Shown here piece after piece: positions 26,197 to 34,903 of a stretch of DNA of 64,000 bases. Position 1 is the first letter of the stretch; every line of letters begins with the position of its first letter. The stretch spans positions 1 through 64,000 of the forward strand of contig CABHPB010000082.1 in NCBI GenBank assembly GCA_902168115.1. The letters run 5' to 3'. A model generated the notes under the pieces. That model saw nothing but the letters and a program-made list of their open reading frames with translations. It had not been told where the DNA came from and ran no database searches. Position numbers and translations under genes: made by a program. The stretch is from an uncultured Methylopila sp. Its GTDB lineage: Bacteria; Pseudomonadota; Alphaproteobacteria; Rhizobiales; Methylopilaceae.

Positions 26197-26945
26197 GCGA
26201 AAGCGCGCCGCGCCGGCCCCGTCCCGCGCGGCTCGCCACGGTCGCGATCGGCGCGGCCGTCCTGACCGCAGGCTTTTCCGCGCTCGGCGTCTGGCAGGTC
26301 GAGCGCCGCGCCTGGAAGCTCGACCTCATCGAGCGGGTCGAGACCCGGGCGCATGCGGCGCCCTCCCCCGCGCCGGGCCCGGACGAGTGGGCGGCGGTCA
26401 CCACAGAGATGGCCGAGTACCGGCGGGTCCGGCTTTCCGGGACCTTCGACAACGCGCGTGAGACGCTCGTCCAGGCCGCGACCGACTACGGCGCCGGTTT
26501 CTGGGTCCTGACGCCGCTCCGCACCGACGGCGGCTTCACCGTGCTCGTCAATCGCGGTTTCGTTTCGCCCGAGCGCAAGGACCCGGCGAGCCGCGCCGCC
26601 GGTCTATCCTCAGGCCCCACGAACGTGACCGGCCTTCTCCGCATCACCGAGCCGCACGGCGCCTTCCTGCGCGACAACGACCCCGCCGCCAATATCTGGC
26701 GCTCCCGCGACGTCGCCGCGATCGCGGGCAAGCGCGGCCTCGAAGGACCGGTCGCGACGTACTTCGTGGACGCGGACGCTGCGCCCAATCCCGGCGGCTG
26801 GCCGATCGGCGGACTGACGGTCATCGCATTCCGCAACGACCACCTCGTCTACGCGCTGACGTGGTTTTCGCTGGCGATCGGGACATTGGCCGGCGCGTGG
26901 CTGATCGCGCGACACGAGCTGCGGCGGAGAACGGCCGGCGACTGA
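26193..26945 (+). CDS. SURF1 family oxidase assembly protein
   Basis: The 250-residue protein has two transmembrane helices, at about 15-35 and 220-240, bracketing a periplasmic domain, the standard SURF1/Shy1 layout. LGVWQVERRAWKLDLIERVE, YRRVRLSGTF and VLTPLRTDGGFTVLVNRGFVSPERKDP are the family motifs, and GWPIGGLTVIAFRNDHLVYALTW closes the fold. It helps insert heme into the oxidase subunit I encoded just upstream. The GTG start overlaps the cyoD stop. The convergent RND gene ends only 24 bases downstream. Confidence 0.94.
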   Translation: MSESAPRRPRPARLATVAIGAAVLTAGFSALGVWQVERRAWKLDLIERVETRAHAAPSPAPGPDEWAAVTTEMAEYRRVRLSGTFDNARETLVQAATDYGAGFWVLTPLRTDGGFTVLVNRGFVSPERKDPASRAAGLSSGPTNVTGLLRITEPHGAFLRDNDPAANIWRSRDVAAIAGKRGLEGPVATYFVDADAAPNPGGWPIGGLTVIAFRNDHLVYALTWFSLAIGTLAGAWLIARHELRRRTAGD

Positions 26946-26969
26946 TCGGATTGCACTGAGCGCGCCGCC

Positions 26970-29900
26970 TCACTCGGCCGGCTGCGCGTCCCCTTCGGTC
27001 CGTCCGGCCTCCCGCTCGTCATGGCCGCGGCGGGCGCGGCGCTCCAAGCGGTCGAGATAGAGGTAGACGACCGGGGTGGTGAACAGGGTGAGCATCTGGC
27101 TGACCAGCAGGCCGCCGACCATCGCGTAGCCGAGCGGCTGGCGCAGCTCGAAGCCGACGCCGGTGCCGAGCATCAGCGGCACGCCGCCGAGCATGGCGGC
27201 CATCGTCGTCATCAGGATCGGCCTGAACCGCAGCATGCAGGCCTTGCGGATCGCCTCCTCGGGCGAAAGGTGCTCGGTCCGTTCGGCGACGAGCGCGAAG
27301 TCGACCAGCATGATGCCGTTCTTCTTCACGATGCCGATCAGCAGCACCACCCCGATCAGCGCGATCAGGCTGAACTCGTAGCCGGCGAGATGCAGGATGC
27401 CGAGCGCGCCGACGCCGGCCGAGGGCAGCGTCGACAGGATCGTCAGCGGGTGGACGAAGCTCTCATAGAGCACGCCGAGTATGATGTAGACCGCGACCAG
27501 TGCGGCGAGGATCAGCAGCGGCACGGTCGAGATCGACGCCTGGAAGGCCTGCGCGGTGCCGGCGAACGAGCCGACCATGGAGGCCGGCGCGCCGAGGCCG
27601 CGCATCGTCTCCTGGATGGCGGCCGTCGCCTGGCCGAGCGCGACGCCGGGCGCGAGATTGAAGGAGAGCGTCACCGCTGGGAACATGCCCTGGTGGTTGA
27701 TCGTGAGCGGCGCCGTCTCCTCGCGCGACCAGGTCGACAGCGCCGACAGCGGCACCTGATCGCCGTTCGAGGCGCGCACATAGAGGCGGCGCAGCGTCTC
27801 GACATCGCCGCGCTCTGCGCGCGGCGCCTCGAGGATCACCTTGTAGGTGTTCACCTGCGTGGAGAACTGCGCGACCTGCCGCTGGCCGAAGGCGTCGTAG
27901 AGCGTGTCCTCGATCACCTTGGGCTGCACGCCGTAGCGCGAGGCCTGGTCGCGGTCGATCCTGAGCGTCAGCGTCGCGCCTGAATCCTGCTGGTCCGAGG
28001 CGACGTCGCGCAGCTCCTTGAGGCCCTTGAAGGCCTCCAGCGCCCGCGGTGCGAACTCCTTCAGCGTTTCGAAATTGGCGTCCTGCAGCACGTACTGGAA
28101 CTGCGTGCGGGTGCGGCGGCCGCCGAGCCGGACGTCCTGCGCCGACTGCAGCAGCAGCGTCGCGCCCTCGACCTCGGCGAGCTTCGGCCGCAGCCGCGCG
28201 ATCACCTCGTCGGACGTGGCGTCGCGCTCGTTCTGCGGCTTCAGCTGGATGAAGTTGCGCCCGGCGTTGGGCGCCGCCGCGCCGCCGCCCGCGCCGATCA
28301 GGCTGGCATTGGTCTCGACCGCGGGATCGGCGTTGACGATCGCGTCGAGCGCCTGCTGGCGGCGCGACATCTCGTCGAAGGAGACATCCTGCGCCGCCTC
28401 GCTCGCCCCGGTGATGAGCCCCGTGTCCTGCTGGGGGAAAAACCCCTTCGGGATGGTGACGAACAGCCAGACCGAGGCCGCGATGGTCGCGAAGAAGACG
28501 AGCAGCGTCAGGAACTGGTGGCGCAGCACAACGTTCAGGCCGCGGCCATAGGCGTTCAGCATGCCGTTGAACGCCGCCTCGATCCCGCGATAGAGCGCGC
28601 CATGCCCGCGATGGCTCTCGTCGCGCAGCAGACGCGCGGACAGCATCGGCGCGAGCGTGAGCGAGACCACCGCCGAGACCGCGATGGTGATCGCGACCGT
28701 CATCGCGAATTCGCGGAACAGGCGGCCGATGATGCCGCCCATCAGCAGCAGCGGGATGAAGGCGGCGACCAGCGACACCGAGATCGAGACGATGGTGAAG
28801 CCGATCTCGCCCGCGCCCTTGAGCGCGGCGGCGAAGGGCTTCATGCCCTCCTCGATGTGGCGCGAGATGTTCTCGATCACGACGATCGCGTCGTCGACCA
28901 CGAAGCCGACCGCGATGACGAGCGCCATCAGCGACAGGTTGTTGAGCGAATAGCCGAAGGCGTACATCAGCGCGCAGGCGCCGAGCAGCGAGATCGGCAC
29001 CGCAAGCGAGGCGATCACCGTCGCCTGCCAGCTTCTCAGGAACACGAAGATCACCGCCACGACGAGCGCGACGGTGATGACGAGCGTCAGCTCCACCTCG
29101 TGCAGCGAGGCGCGGATCGTCGTGGTGCGGTCGCTGAGGATCTCGACCTTCAGCTCCGGCGGCAGCGAAGCGGTGAGCCGCGGCAGCTCCGCCTTGATGG
29201 CGTCGACCGTGTCGACGACGTTGGCGCCGGGCTGCTTGCGGATGACGAGGAACAGGCCCTTCTTGCCGCCGACCCAGGCGGCCTGCAGCCGGTCCTCGGG
29301 GCCCGAGACCGCGCGGCCGACGTCGCGCACGCGGACCGGCGCGCCGTCGCGATAGGCGAGCACGACGTCGTTCCAGCGATCGGCCTCGGCGAGCTGGCCG
29401 TCGGCGTAGATGGTAAGCTGGCGCTTGGCGCCGTCGATCGCGCCCTTCGGGCTGTCGCTCGTCACCGTCGCCATGACGCCGCGGATGTCTTCCAGCGTCA
29501 GGTTCTTGGAGGCGATCTTGGCGGGGTCGATCTGCACGCGGATCGCCGGCTTCTGCTCGCCGCCGATCGTCACCTGCCCGACGCCCTTGATCTGGCTGAT
29601 CTGCTGGGCGAGCCGCGAATCCACGAGGTCGTTGACCTCGACGATCGGGATCGTGTCGGAGCGCGCCGAGAGAAGCAGGATCGGGCTGTCGGCGGGGTTG
29701 GTCTTGCGATAGGTCGGCGGCGCGGGAAGGTTCGCGGGCAGGTCGCCGCTCGCCGAGTTGATCGCGGCCTGGATGTCCTGCGCGGCCGCGTCGATATCGC
29801 GGTCGAGATCGAACTCGGCGGTGATCGTCGTCGCCCCGACCGCGCTGACCGAGGTGAGCTCGGCCATGCCGGGGATCTGCGCGAATTCGCGCTCGAGCGG

Positions 29901-30125
29901 CTGCGCGACCGAGGCCGCCATCGTCTCGGGGCTCGCGCCCGGCAGGGTCGCCGTCACCTGGATGGTCGGGAAGTCGATCTGCGGCAGCGGCGCCACCGGC
30001 AGGCGCATGAAGGCGGCGAGCCCGATCAGCAGGATCGCGGCCATGGCGAGCCAGGTCGCGACCGGCCGCCGGATGAACGGGCCGGAGACGCCGCCCGTAT
30101 GGGCGGCCGGACCGTCGGGGGTCAC
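26970..30125 (-). CDS. RND efflux permease (AcrB/MdtBC-like, HAE family)
   Basis: The 1051-residue inner-membrane pump has the usual 12 helices and two large periplasmic loops. FIRRPVATWLAMAAILLIGL opens the protein. PLPQIDFPTIQVTATLPGASPETM is typical of multidrug RND pumps, and the proton-relay Asp pair is in GFVVDDAIVVIENI. GTG 30125 overlaps the membrane-fusion gene stop (GTGA), and about 100 upstream codons in the same frame are shadow. The MdtBC-like sequence suggests export of drugs, bile-like compounds or detergents. No outer-membrane TolC gene is adjacent. Confidence 0.93.
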   Translation of the reverse strand: MTPDGPAAHTGGVSGPFIRRPVATWLAMAAILLIGLAAFMRLPVAPLPQIDFPTIQVTATLPGASPETMAASVAQPLEREFAQIPGMAELTSVSAVGATTITAEFDLDRDIDAAAQDIQAAINSASGDLPANLPAPPTYRKTNPADSPILLLSARSDTIPIVEVNDLVDSRLAQQISQIKGVGQVTIGGEQKPAIRVQIDPAKIASKNLTLEDIRGVMATVTSDSPKGAIDGAKRQLTIYADGQLAEADRWNDVVLAYRDGAPVRVRDVGRAVSGPEDRLQAAWVGGKKGLFLVIRKQPGANVVDTVDAIKAELPRLTASLPPELKVEILSDRTTTIRASLHEVELTLVITVALVVAVIFVFLRSWQATVIASLAVPISLLGACALMYAFGYSLNNLSLMALVIAVGFVVDDAIVVIENISRHIEEGMKPFAAALKGAGEIGFTIVSISVSLVAAFIPLLLMGGIIGRLFREFAMTVAITIAVSAVVSLTLAPMLSARLLRDESHRGHGALYRGIEAAFNGMLNAYGRGLNVVLRHQFLTLLVFFATIAASVWLFVTIPKGFFPQQDTGLITGASEAAQDVSFDEMSRRQQALDAIVNADPAVETNASLIGAGGGAAAPNAGRNFIQLKPQNERDATSDEVIARLRPKLAEVEGATLLLQSAQDVRLGGRRTRTQFQYVLQDANFETLKEFAPRALEAFKGLKELRDVASDQQDSGATLTLRIDRDQASRYGVQPKVIEDTLYDAFGQRQVAQFSTQVNTYKVILEAPRAERGDVETLRRLYVRASNGDQVPLSALSTWSREETAPLTINHQGMFPAVTLSFNLAPGVALGQATAAIQETMRGLGAPASMVGSFAGTAQAFQASISTVPLLILAALVAVYIILGVLYESFVHPLTILSTLPSAGVGALGILHLAGYEFSLIALIGVVLLIGIVKKNGIMLVDFALVAERTEHLSPEEAIRKACMLRFRPILMTTMAAMLGGVPLMLGTGVGFELRQPLGYAMVGGLLVSQMLTLFTTPVVYLYLDRLERRARRGHDEREAGRTEGDAQPAE

Positions 30126-31282
30126 GGCGCGGCGCTCTCGCCGGCCGGTTTGGCTTCGGCGCTGCGCGCGTCGGAGACGTCGAGCCGCGCGCCCGCGCTG
30201 ACGCGCGAGGCGCCGGCGGTGACGACCCGCTCGCCGGCCTTGAGGCCTTCGCGCACCACCGCGACGCCGTCGGCCTGGCGGGCGACGACGATCTTGCGCC
30301 GCTCGGCCGCGCCGTCGGCGGCGACCACGAAGGCGTAGGCGCCCTGCGGCCCGCGCAGCACGGCGTCCTCGGGCGCGGTGACGACCTGGTTCAGCGTGTC
30401 GGTGCGCACGCGCACGGTGACCGACTGGCCGGGCCACAGCACGCCGTCGGCGTTGGCGAACTCGGCCTTCGCCCGGAACGTGCCGGTCGCCTGGTCGATC
30501 AGGCTATTCAGCACCGACAGCTTGCCGGTCGCGAGCTCTCGGCCGTCGGGGGCGAAGGCGACGGCCTGCACCTCGCCGCGCTTGAGCGCGGTCGAGACGT
30601 CGGAGAAGTCGCGCTCCGGCAGCGTGAACACCGCGGTGATCGGATCGAGCTGGGAGATGGTGACGATCCCCGTCGCGTCGGACGAGCGCACGAGGTTGCC
30701 CTGGTCGACGAGGCGGAAGCCGGTTCGGCCGGTGATCGGCGCGCGGATCGTGGCGTAGTCGAGCTGCACCTGCGCGCTCTCCACAGCCGCCTTGTCGCCC
30801 TCGATCTGCGCCTTCAGCTGGGCGACGGTGGCGCGCTGCTGGTCGACGGTCTGTTTGGAGGCGTAGGCGTTCTGCGCGAGTTGGGTCGAGCGGGCGAGAT
30901 CGCGCTCGGCGTTGGCGAGCGTCGCCTCGTCCTGTTGCTGCTTGGCCCTGGCCTGATCGAGCGCGGCCTTGTAGGGCCGGGCGTCGATCTGCACGAGCAG
31001 GTCGCCCTGCTTGACGAGCCGGCCCTCCTCATAGGCGACTTCCGTCACCGCGCCGTCGACGCGGCTCCTCACCGTCACGACGTTCAGCGGCTGGACGACG
31101 CCGAGACCCGAGAGGGTCACGGGCACGTCCGCCTGCTTCGCCTCGGCGACGGTGACAGGGATGCGCGGCTTCGGCTTCTCGGCCGGCGCGGCGGCGTCGG
31201 CGGCCCAGTGCATGCGGTACGCGCCGAAGCCCGCCCCCGCCGCGAGAGCGAGCGCCAACACGAGGATTGCGCGTCCGGCCAT
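30122..31282 (-). CDS. RND periplasmic membrane-fusion protein
   Basis: The 386-residue adaptor (from ATG 31282) has an N-terminal membrane anchor, a beta-barrel/lipoyl region with RSRVDGAVTEVAYEEGRLVKQGDLLVQID, an alpha-hairpin rich in Gln/Ala (about 95-160), and ATIRAPITGRTGFRLVDQGNLV marking the second lipoyl half. It links the permease downstream to an outer-membrane channel. A TTG at 31345 could add 21 residues, but the ATG gives a cleaner signal anchor. It is the first gene of the pair. The AT-richer stretch 31340-31460 probably contains its promoter. Confidence 0.9.
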   Translation of the reverse strand: MAGRAILVLALALAAGAGFGAYRMHWAADAAAPAEKPKPRIPVTVAEAKQADVPVTLSGLGVVQPLNVVTVRSRVDGAVTEVAYEEGRLVKQGDLLVQIDARPYKAALDQARAKQQQDEATLANAERDLARSTQLAQNAYASKQTVDQQRATVAQLKAQIEGDKAAVESAQVQLDYATIRAPITGRTGFRLVDQGNLVRSSDATGIVTISQLDPITAVFTLPERDFSDVSTALKRGEVQAVAFAPDGRELATGKLSVLNSLIDQATGTFRAKAEFANADGVLWPGQSVTVRVRTDTLNQVVTAPEDAVLRGPQGAYAFVVAADGAAERRKIVVARQADGVAVVREGLKAGERVVTAGASRVSAGARLDVSDARSAEAKPAGESAAP

Positions 31283-31523
31283 CAGTCGAAATCCAACGCT
31301 TGCGAAACGCGCGGCCAGCGCCGCGCGAGGTACGCCAAAGACCAAAATACCTCAAAACCGATCAGCACGCTCGCCTCATGCGATGACATGCGCGTGTCGC
31401 GTCTCGGCGCCATGTCATTTGACTAAATCTTTGGACGGACATTGAAAAAATTCCGCCAATGGGTCTTTTCACCGCTCACCGGGGCGTCATCTAAGAAGGT
31501 CTCCGCCCCCGAGGAGACGTGAA

Positions 31524-31715
31524 GTGCACGCATTCGACATCGGCGCGACAGCGCAATTCCTTGGCAGCCCCATCGGCGCCAAGGCGCAGCCGGCGGAAAT
31601 CATCGCCCAGCTCCCGGCCGAGGAAGGCCAGCTCGGGTACCATGTCCGTTGCCTCGACGACGGCCGCATCCGCCACGTCCGCGAATCCGAGCTGCAGACC
31701 GCCAAGCGCGACTGA
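31524..31715 (+). CDS. Small conserved hypothetical protein (63 aa)
   Basis: A GTG at 31524 with GAGGAG 7 bases upstream opens a 63-codon frame. The pattern FDIGATAQF...AEIIAQLPAEEGQLGYHVRCLDDGRIRHVRESEL resembles a group of short Hyphomicrobiales proteins with a Q-L-P-x-E-x-G...Y-x-V/I-R/K...E-R-V...E-S-E-L consensus. It is probably a small SH3-like beta barrel and no function is known to me. It is monocistronic, convergent with the ELM1-like gene, and apparently driven from the AT-rich 31400-31500 region. It is clearly coding by codon bias and ribosome-binding site. Confidence 0.75.
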   Translation: MHAFDIGATAQFLGSPIGAKAQPAEIIAQLPAEEGQLGYHVRCLDDGRIRHVRESELQTAKRD

Positions 31716-31723
31716 CCCGCCCA

Positions 31724-32806
31724 TCATGCCGGCGCGAACAGCGCCTTGACGCGCGCGGCGACGACCTCGTCGCCGTCGAACCGAGCCGGCGGCGCGACGT
31801 TGAGCGAGCCGTCGAACACCCGGCCCCAGCCTCGCTGCTCGATCATGGCGTGTAGATCCGCGAGGTCGCGCCGCGGCGAGATCCAGCCGTCGGTCATGAT
31901 CCAGCCGAGAACGGGCGACAGCGCCCGAGACGTCGCCGCCTTGGCGATCACGCTGCGGATGCGCAGGATCGCCGACGCGGGCCGCGCGACCAGCGGATAG
32001 ATCGTCAGCGGCCTGCCGCTCGCGGCGGCCTCCGCCAGCATCGATTCGCTCTCGCCCGTCACGACCATGAAGTCGGCGTTGGCGAGATAGGACAGATAGG
32101 GATTTCCGACCGCGTCGGGCTTCCATTCGAAGAGCGCCGCGAACGGCGCGCCCCTCCTTAGCGCCGCGACGCCGCCCGCGCCTGTCCGGCGGCTCGTGAC
32201 GATGGCGAGCGAGGCGCCTGCGGCCGCCGCCGCCCGCGCGACGTCCGCCGCCATGCGCTCGGCGAAGGCCGGTTCGAAGCGATGGCGCCCCGTCTCCCCG
32301 CCGACCAGCAGCAGGCACACCGGCTTCGGCATCGAAGCGAAGGGGTCGGGCTTTTCGGCGCGGACGCGCGCGAGCGTCGGCCCGTCGACCTGCGTCGGCG
32401 GCAGCGTCACCTCGACCAGATTGGGCGTCGCCGCTTGCCGGAAATAGGCGCAGCGGATGACGAGATCCGCCTCCTCCGCCGGCGTCCGGCGGCCGATCAG
32501 CACGATCCGCGCCGCGCCGCTCGTCGCGCGGCGGACATGGCGCGCGACCGGCACGGCGCGGCGACCCGCGGCCAGGACAAGGTCCGGCCAGGGCGGCGAG
32601 ATCTCCGATCGCGCGTGATCCTCCAGCGTGTCGAGCGTCGCGCCGAGCGCGGCGGGCGAGCCGTGCTGGAGCGCGTTGAAGGCGAGCTTCTTCTCGACGA
32701 AGGGCCACCCGAGCGCGCGCGCGACGCCGAGAGCCTGGGTGCGGTTTCCCGGACGGTCGTCGGTCAGGACCCAGATCGAGGGCGCGGAGGGCGATGGAGA
32801 CGTCAT
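31724..32806 (-). CDS. ELM1/DUF1022 family protein (GT-B-like)
   Basis: The protein has 360 residues from ATG 32806; ATG 32854 would add 16. WVLTDDRPGNRTQALGVARALGWP at the N terminus and VTGESESMLAEAAASGRPLTIYPL in the second half are the two signatures of the family named after plant mitochondrial fission factor ELM1. The bacterial members have a GT-B-like double Rossmann shape and are suspected nucleotide-sugar or lipid glycosyltransferases, unproven. It stands alone on the minus strand next to the sphingolipid locus, so a lipid-modifying role is possible but only inferred. Confidence 0.85.
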   Translation of the reverse strand: MTSPSPSAPSIWVLTDDRPGNRTQALGVARALGWPFVEKKLAFNALQHGSPAALGATLDTLEDHARSEISPPWPDLVLAAGRRAVPVARHVRRATSGAARIVLIGRRTPAEEADLVIRCAYFRQAATPNLVEVTLPPTQVDGPTLARVRAEKPDPFASMPKPVCLLLVGGETGRHRFEPAFAERMAADVARAAAAAGASLAIVTSRRTGAGGVAALRRGAPFAALFEWKPDAVGNPYLSYLANADFMVVTGESESMLAEAAASGRPLTIYPLVARPASAILRIRSVIAKAATSRALSPVLGWIMTDGWISPRRDLADLHAMIEQRGWGRVFDGSLNVAPPARFDGDEVVAARVKALFAPA

Positions 32807-33047
32807 GTGAAGCGCTGATCTAGAGGGCGGAGACGCCGCGTCCGTATGCGCCATGGTTCGGGTCCCGAATTATCGCATCGCTGGCATACGGGGCGATCGA
32901 ACGGGTTTTTCCGCCCGGCGACATGACGCCGCGCCGCGGCCCCGTCGCTGCGCGCGCTTGAGACCGGCGCCGATTGCTCCTAGAAAGCGCGCGTCGCCGG
33001 GCGCGCCGCGCCGCCCGCGGACCATCGGAGCTCACGGCCCCCGCTTC

Positions 33048-34883
33048 ATGTCCGAACCACGGACCCATTCACCGGTCGCCCCCCGGCCGGCCGCCGACCG
33101 TACCCATCGCTCGTCGACGCTGCTGCGCATCGCGCGGGTGATCCCGCTGCGCCGCACCGCCATGACGCTGTTTCTGCTCGCGCTCGCCGGCGCCGCCGAA
33201 GGGCTCGGCGTGGCGAGCCTGCTCCCGCTCGTCGCCGCCATCGGCCCGGACGCGACGCAGCCGACCAAGGGAACCAGCGGCAAGGTCTTCGAGGCGCTGA
33301 ACTCGGTCGGCCTCGAGCCGACGCTCGGCCTGTTCGCGGTGATCCTCATCGTCGGCATGTCGGTCAAGGCGATCCTGACGATCCTCGCCATGAACCGCGT
33401 CGGCCGCGCCGGCGCGGACGTCGCGACCAAGATGCGCCTCGACCTGATCGACGCGCTGCTCGCGGCCCGCTGGTCCTATTACGTCCGCCAGCCGGTCGGT
33501 CGCTTCTCGGCGGCGCTGTCGGTCGAGGCGATGCAGGCCGGCGAGGCCTACAACGCCGCCGCCAAGTTCGCGGCCGAGATGATCCAGGTGATCACCTACG
33601 TGATCGTCGTCGCCGTGTTCTCGTGGAAGCTCGCGCTGCTCTCGCTCGGCGCGGGGCTCCTGATGGTGCTCACGCTCAACCGCTTCATGTCGATCGCCAA
33701 GAAGAACGCGCGCCTGCAGAAGAAGCGCGTCAGCTCGATGGTGGCCGGGCTGACCGACCTGCTCGTCGGCATCAAGCCGATGAAGGCGATGGGCCGACAC
33801 GCACGGTTCCAGGAGCTGTTCGAGCGCGACGCGGAGAAGATCCGGAAGGCGCAGCGCAAGCAGTCGCTCGCCCGCGACACCAACAAGGCGCTGCAGGAGC
33901 CGATCCTCGCCGGCTTCCTCGCCGCCGGCATGTACCTCACCATCGGCGTCTGGGAGATGCCGGCCGGACAGGTCATCATCATGGCGCTGCTGCTAGCGCG
34001 CACCGTCGCCACCATCGGCAAGGCCCAGCAGGCGCTCCAGAACGTCCGCATCCAGCAGGCGGGCTTCAACGCGATCGCCGACACGATCGACATCGCGCGG
34101 GCGATGCGCGAGCAGTCGCATGGCGGCCTGAAGCCGAAGTTCGAGCGCTCCATCGAGTTCCGCGACGTGACCTTCGGCTTCGGCGACACGGAGATCATCC
34201 GCGGCGCCTCTTTCGTCGCGCCGCAGGGCAAGGTGACGACGCTTACCGGGGCCTCCGGCGCCGGGAAGACCACGACGGTCGACCTGCTGCTCGGACTGCA
34301 CGAGCCGTCCGGCGGCGAGATCCTGATCGACGGCGTGCCGCTCGGCGACATCGACCTCGTCGCCTGGCGCCAGATGACAGGCTACGTGCCGCAGGAGCTC
34401 ACCCTCTTCCACGACACGCTGAAGGCCAACGTCACGCTCGGCCATCCCGATTTTTCCGACGAGGACGTCGCCCACGCGCTGCAGCAGGCCGGGGCTGCCG
34501 ACTTCGTCGCGAGCCTGCCCGAGGGCATCGAGACGGTCGTCGGCGAGCGCGGCGCGCGGCTGTCCGGCGGGCAGCGCCAGCGCATCTCCATCGCCCGCGC
34601 GCTGCTGCACCGGCCGAAGATCCTGATCCTCGACGAGGCGACCACCGCCCTCGACCCGGCGACCGAGGCGAACATCGTCGCGAACGTCATCGACCTCACC
34701 CGGCGCGCCGGCCTCACCGTGCTCGCGATCTCGCACCAGCCGGCCTGGGCGGCGGCCTCCGACACGGTGGTGCGGCTGCGCGAAGGCAAGACCGAGACGG
34801 TTGACAGGCGCCCGGCGGAGTGGTCGACCGCCGCCGAGGGAGACGCAACGCCGCGCGCCGAGGCTCTCGGCGCCGCGAGCTGA
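33048..34883 (+). CDS. ABC exporter, fused permease/ATPase (MsbA-like)
   Basis: The 611-residue half-transporter has a six-helix permease domain (about 35-335) and an ATPase with Walker A GASGAGKTT, Q-loop YVPQEL, signature LSGGQRQR and Walker B ILILDEATT. Members of this group export lipids or lipid-linked glycans. Only 20 bases separate it from the fatty acyl-AMP ligase gene, suggesting the two are co-transcribed and that it flips a product of the sphingolipid pathway. ATG 33048 gives a normal N terminus; the frame is open further upstream but there without homology. Substrate assignment is inference from position. Confidence 0.88.
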   Translation: MSEPRTHSPVAPRPAADRTHRSSTLLRIARVIPLRRTAMTLFLLALAGAAEGLGVASLLPLVAAIGPDATQPTKGTSGKVFEALNSVGLEPTLGLFAVILIVGMSVKAILTILAMNRVGRAGADVATKMRLDLIDALLAARWSYYVRQPVGRFSAALSVEAMQAGEAYNAAAKFAAEMIQVITYVIVVAVFSWKLALLSLGAGLLMVLTLNRFMSIAKKNARLQKKRVSSMVAGLTDLLVGIKPMKAMGRHARFQELFERDAEKIRKAQRKQSLARDTNKALQEPILAGFLAAGMYLTIGVWEMPAGQVIIMALLLARTVATIGKAQQALQNVRIQQAGFNAIADTIDIARAMREQSHGGLKPKFERSIEFRDVTFGFGDTEIIRGASFVAPQGKVTTLTGASGAGKTTTVDLLLGLHEPSGGEILIDGVPLGDIDLVAWRQMTGYVPQELTLFHDTLKANVTLGHPDFSDEDVAHALQQAGAADFVASLPEGIETVVGERGARLSGGQRQRISIARALLHRPKILILDEATTALDPATEANIVANVIDLTRRAGLTVLAISHQPAWAAASDTVVRLREGKTETVDRRPAEWSTAAEGDATPRAEALGAAS

Positions 34884-34903
34884 CGCTGGAGGCGAGGACA
34901 CCG

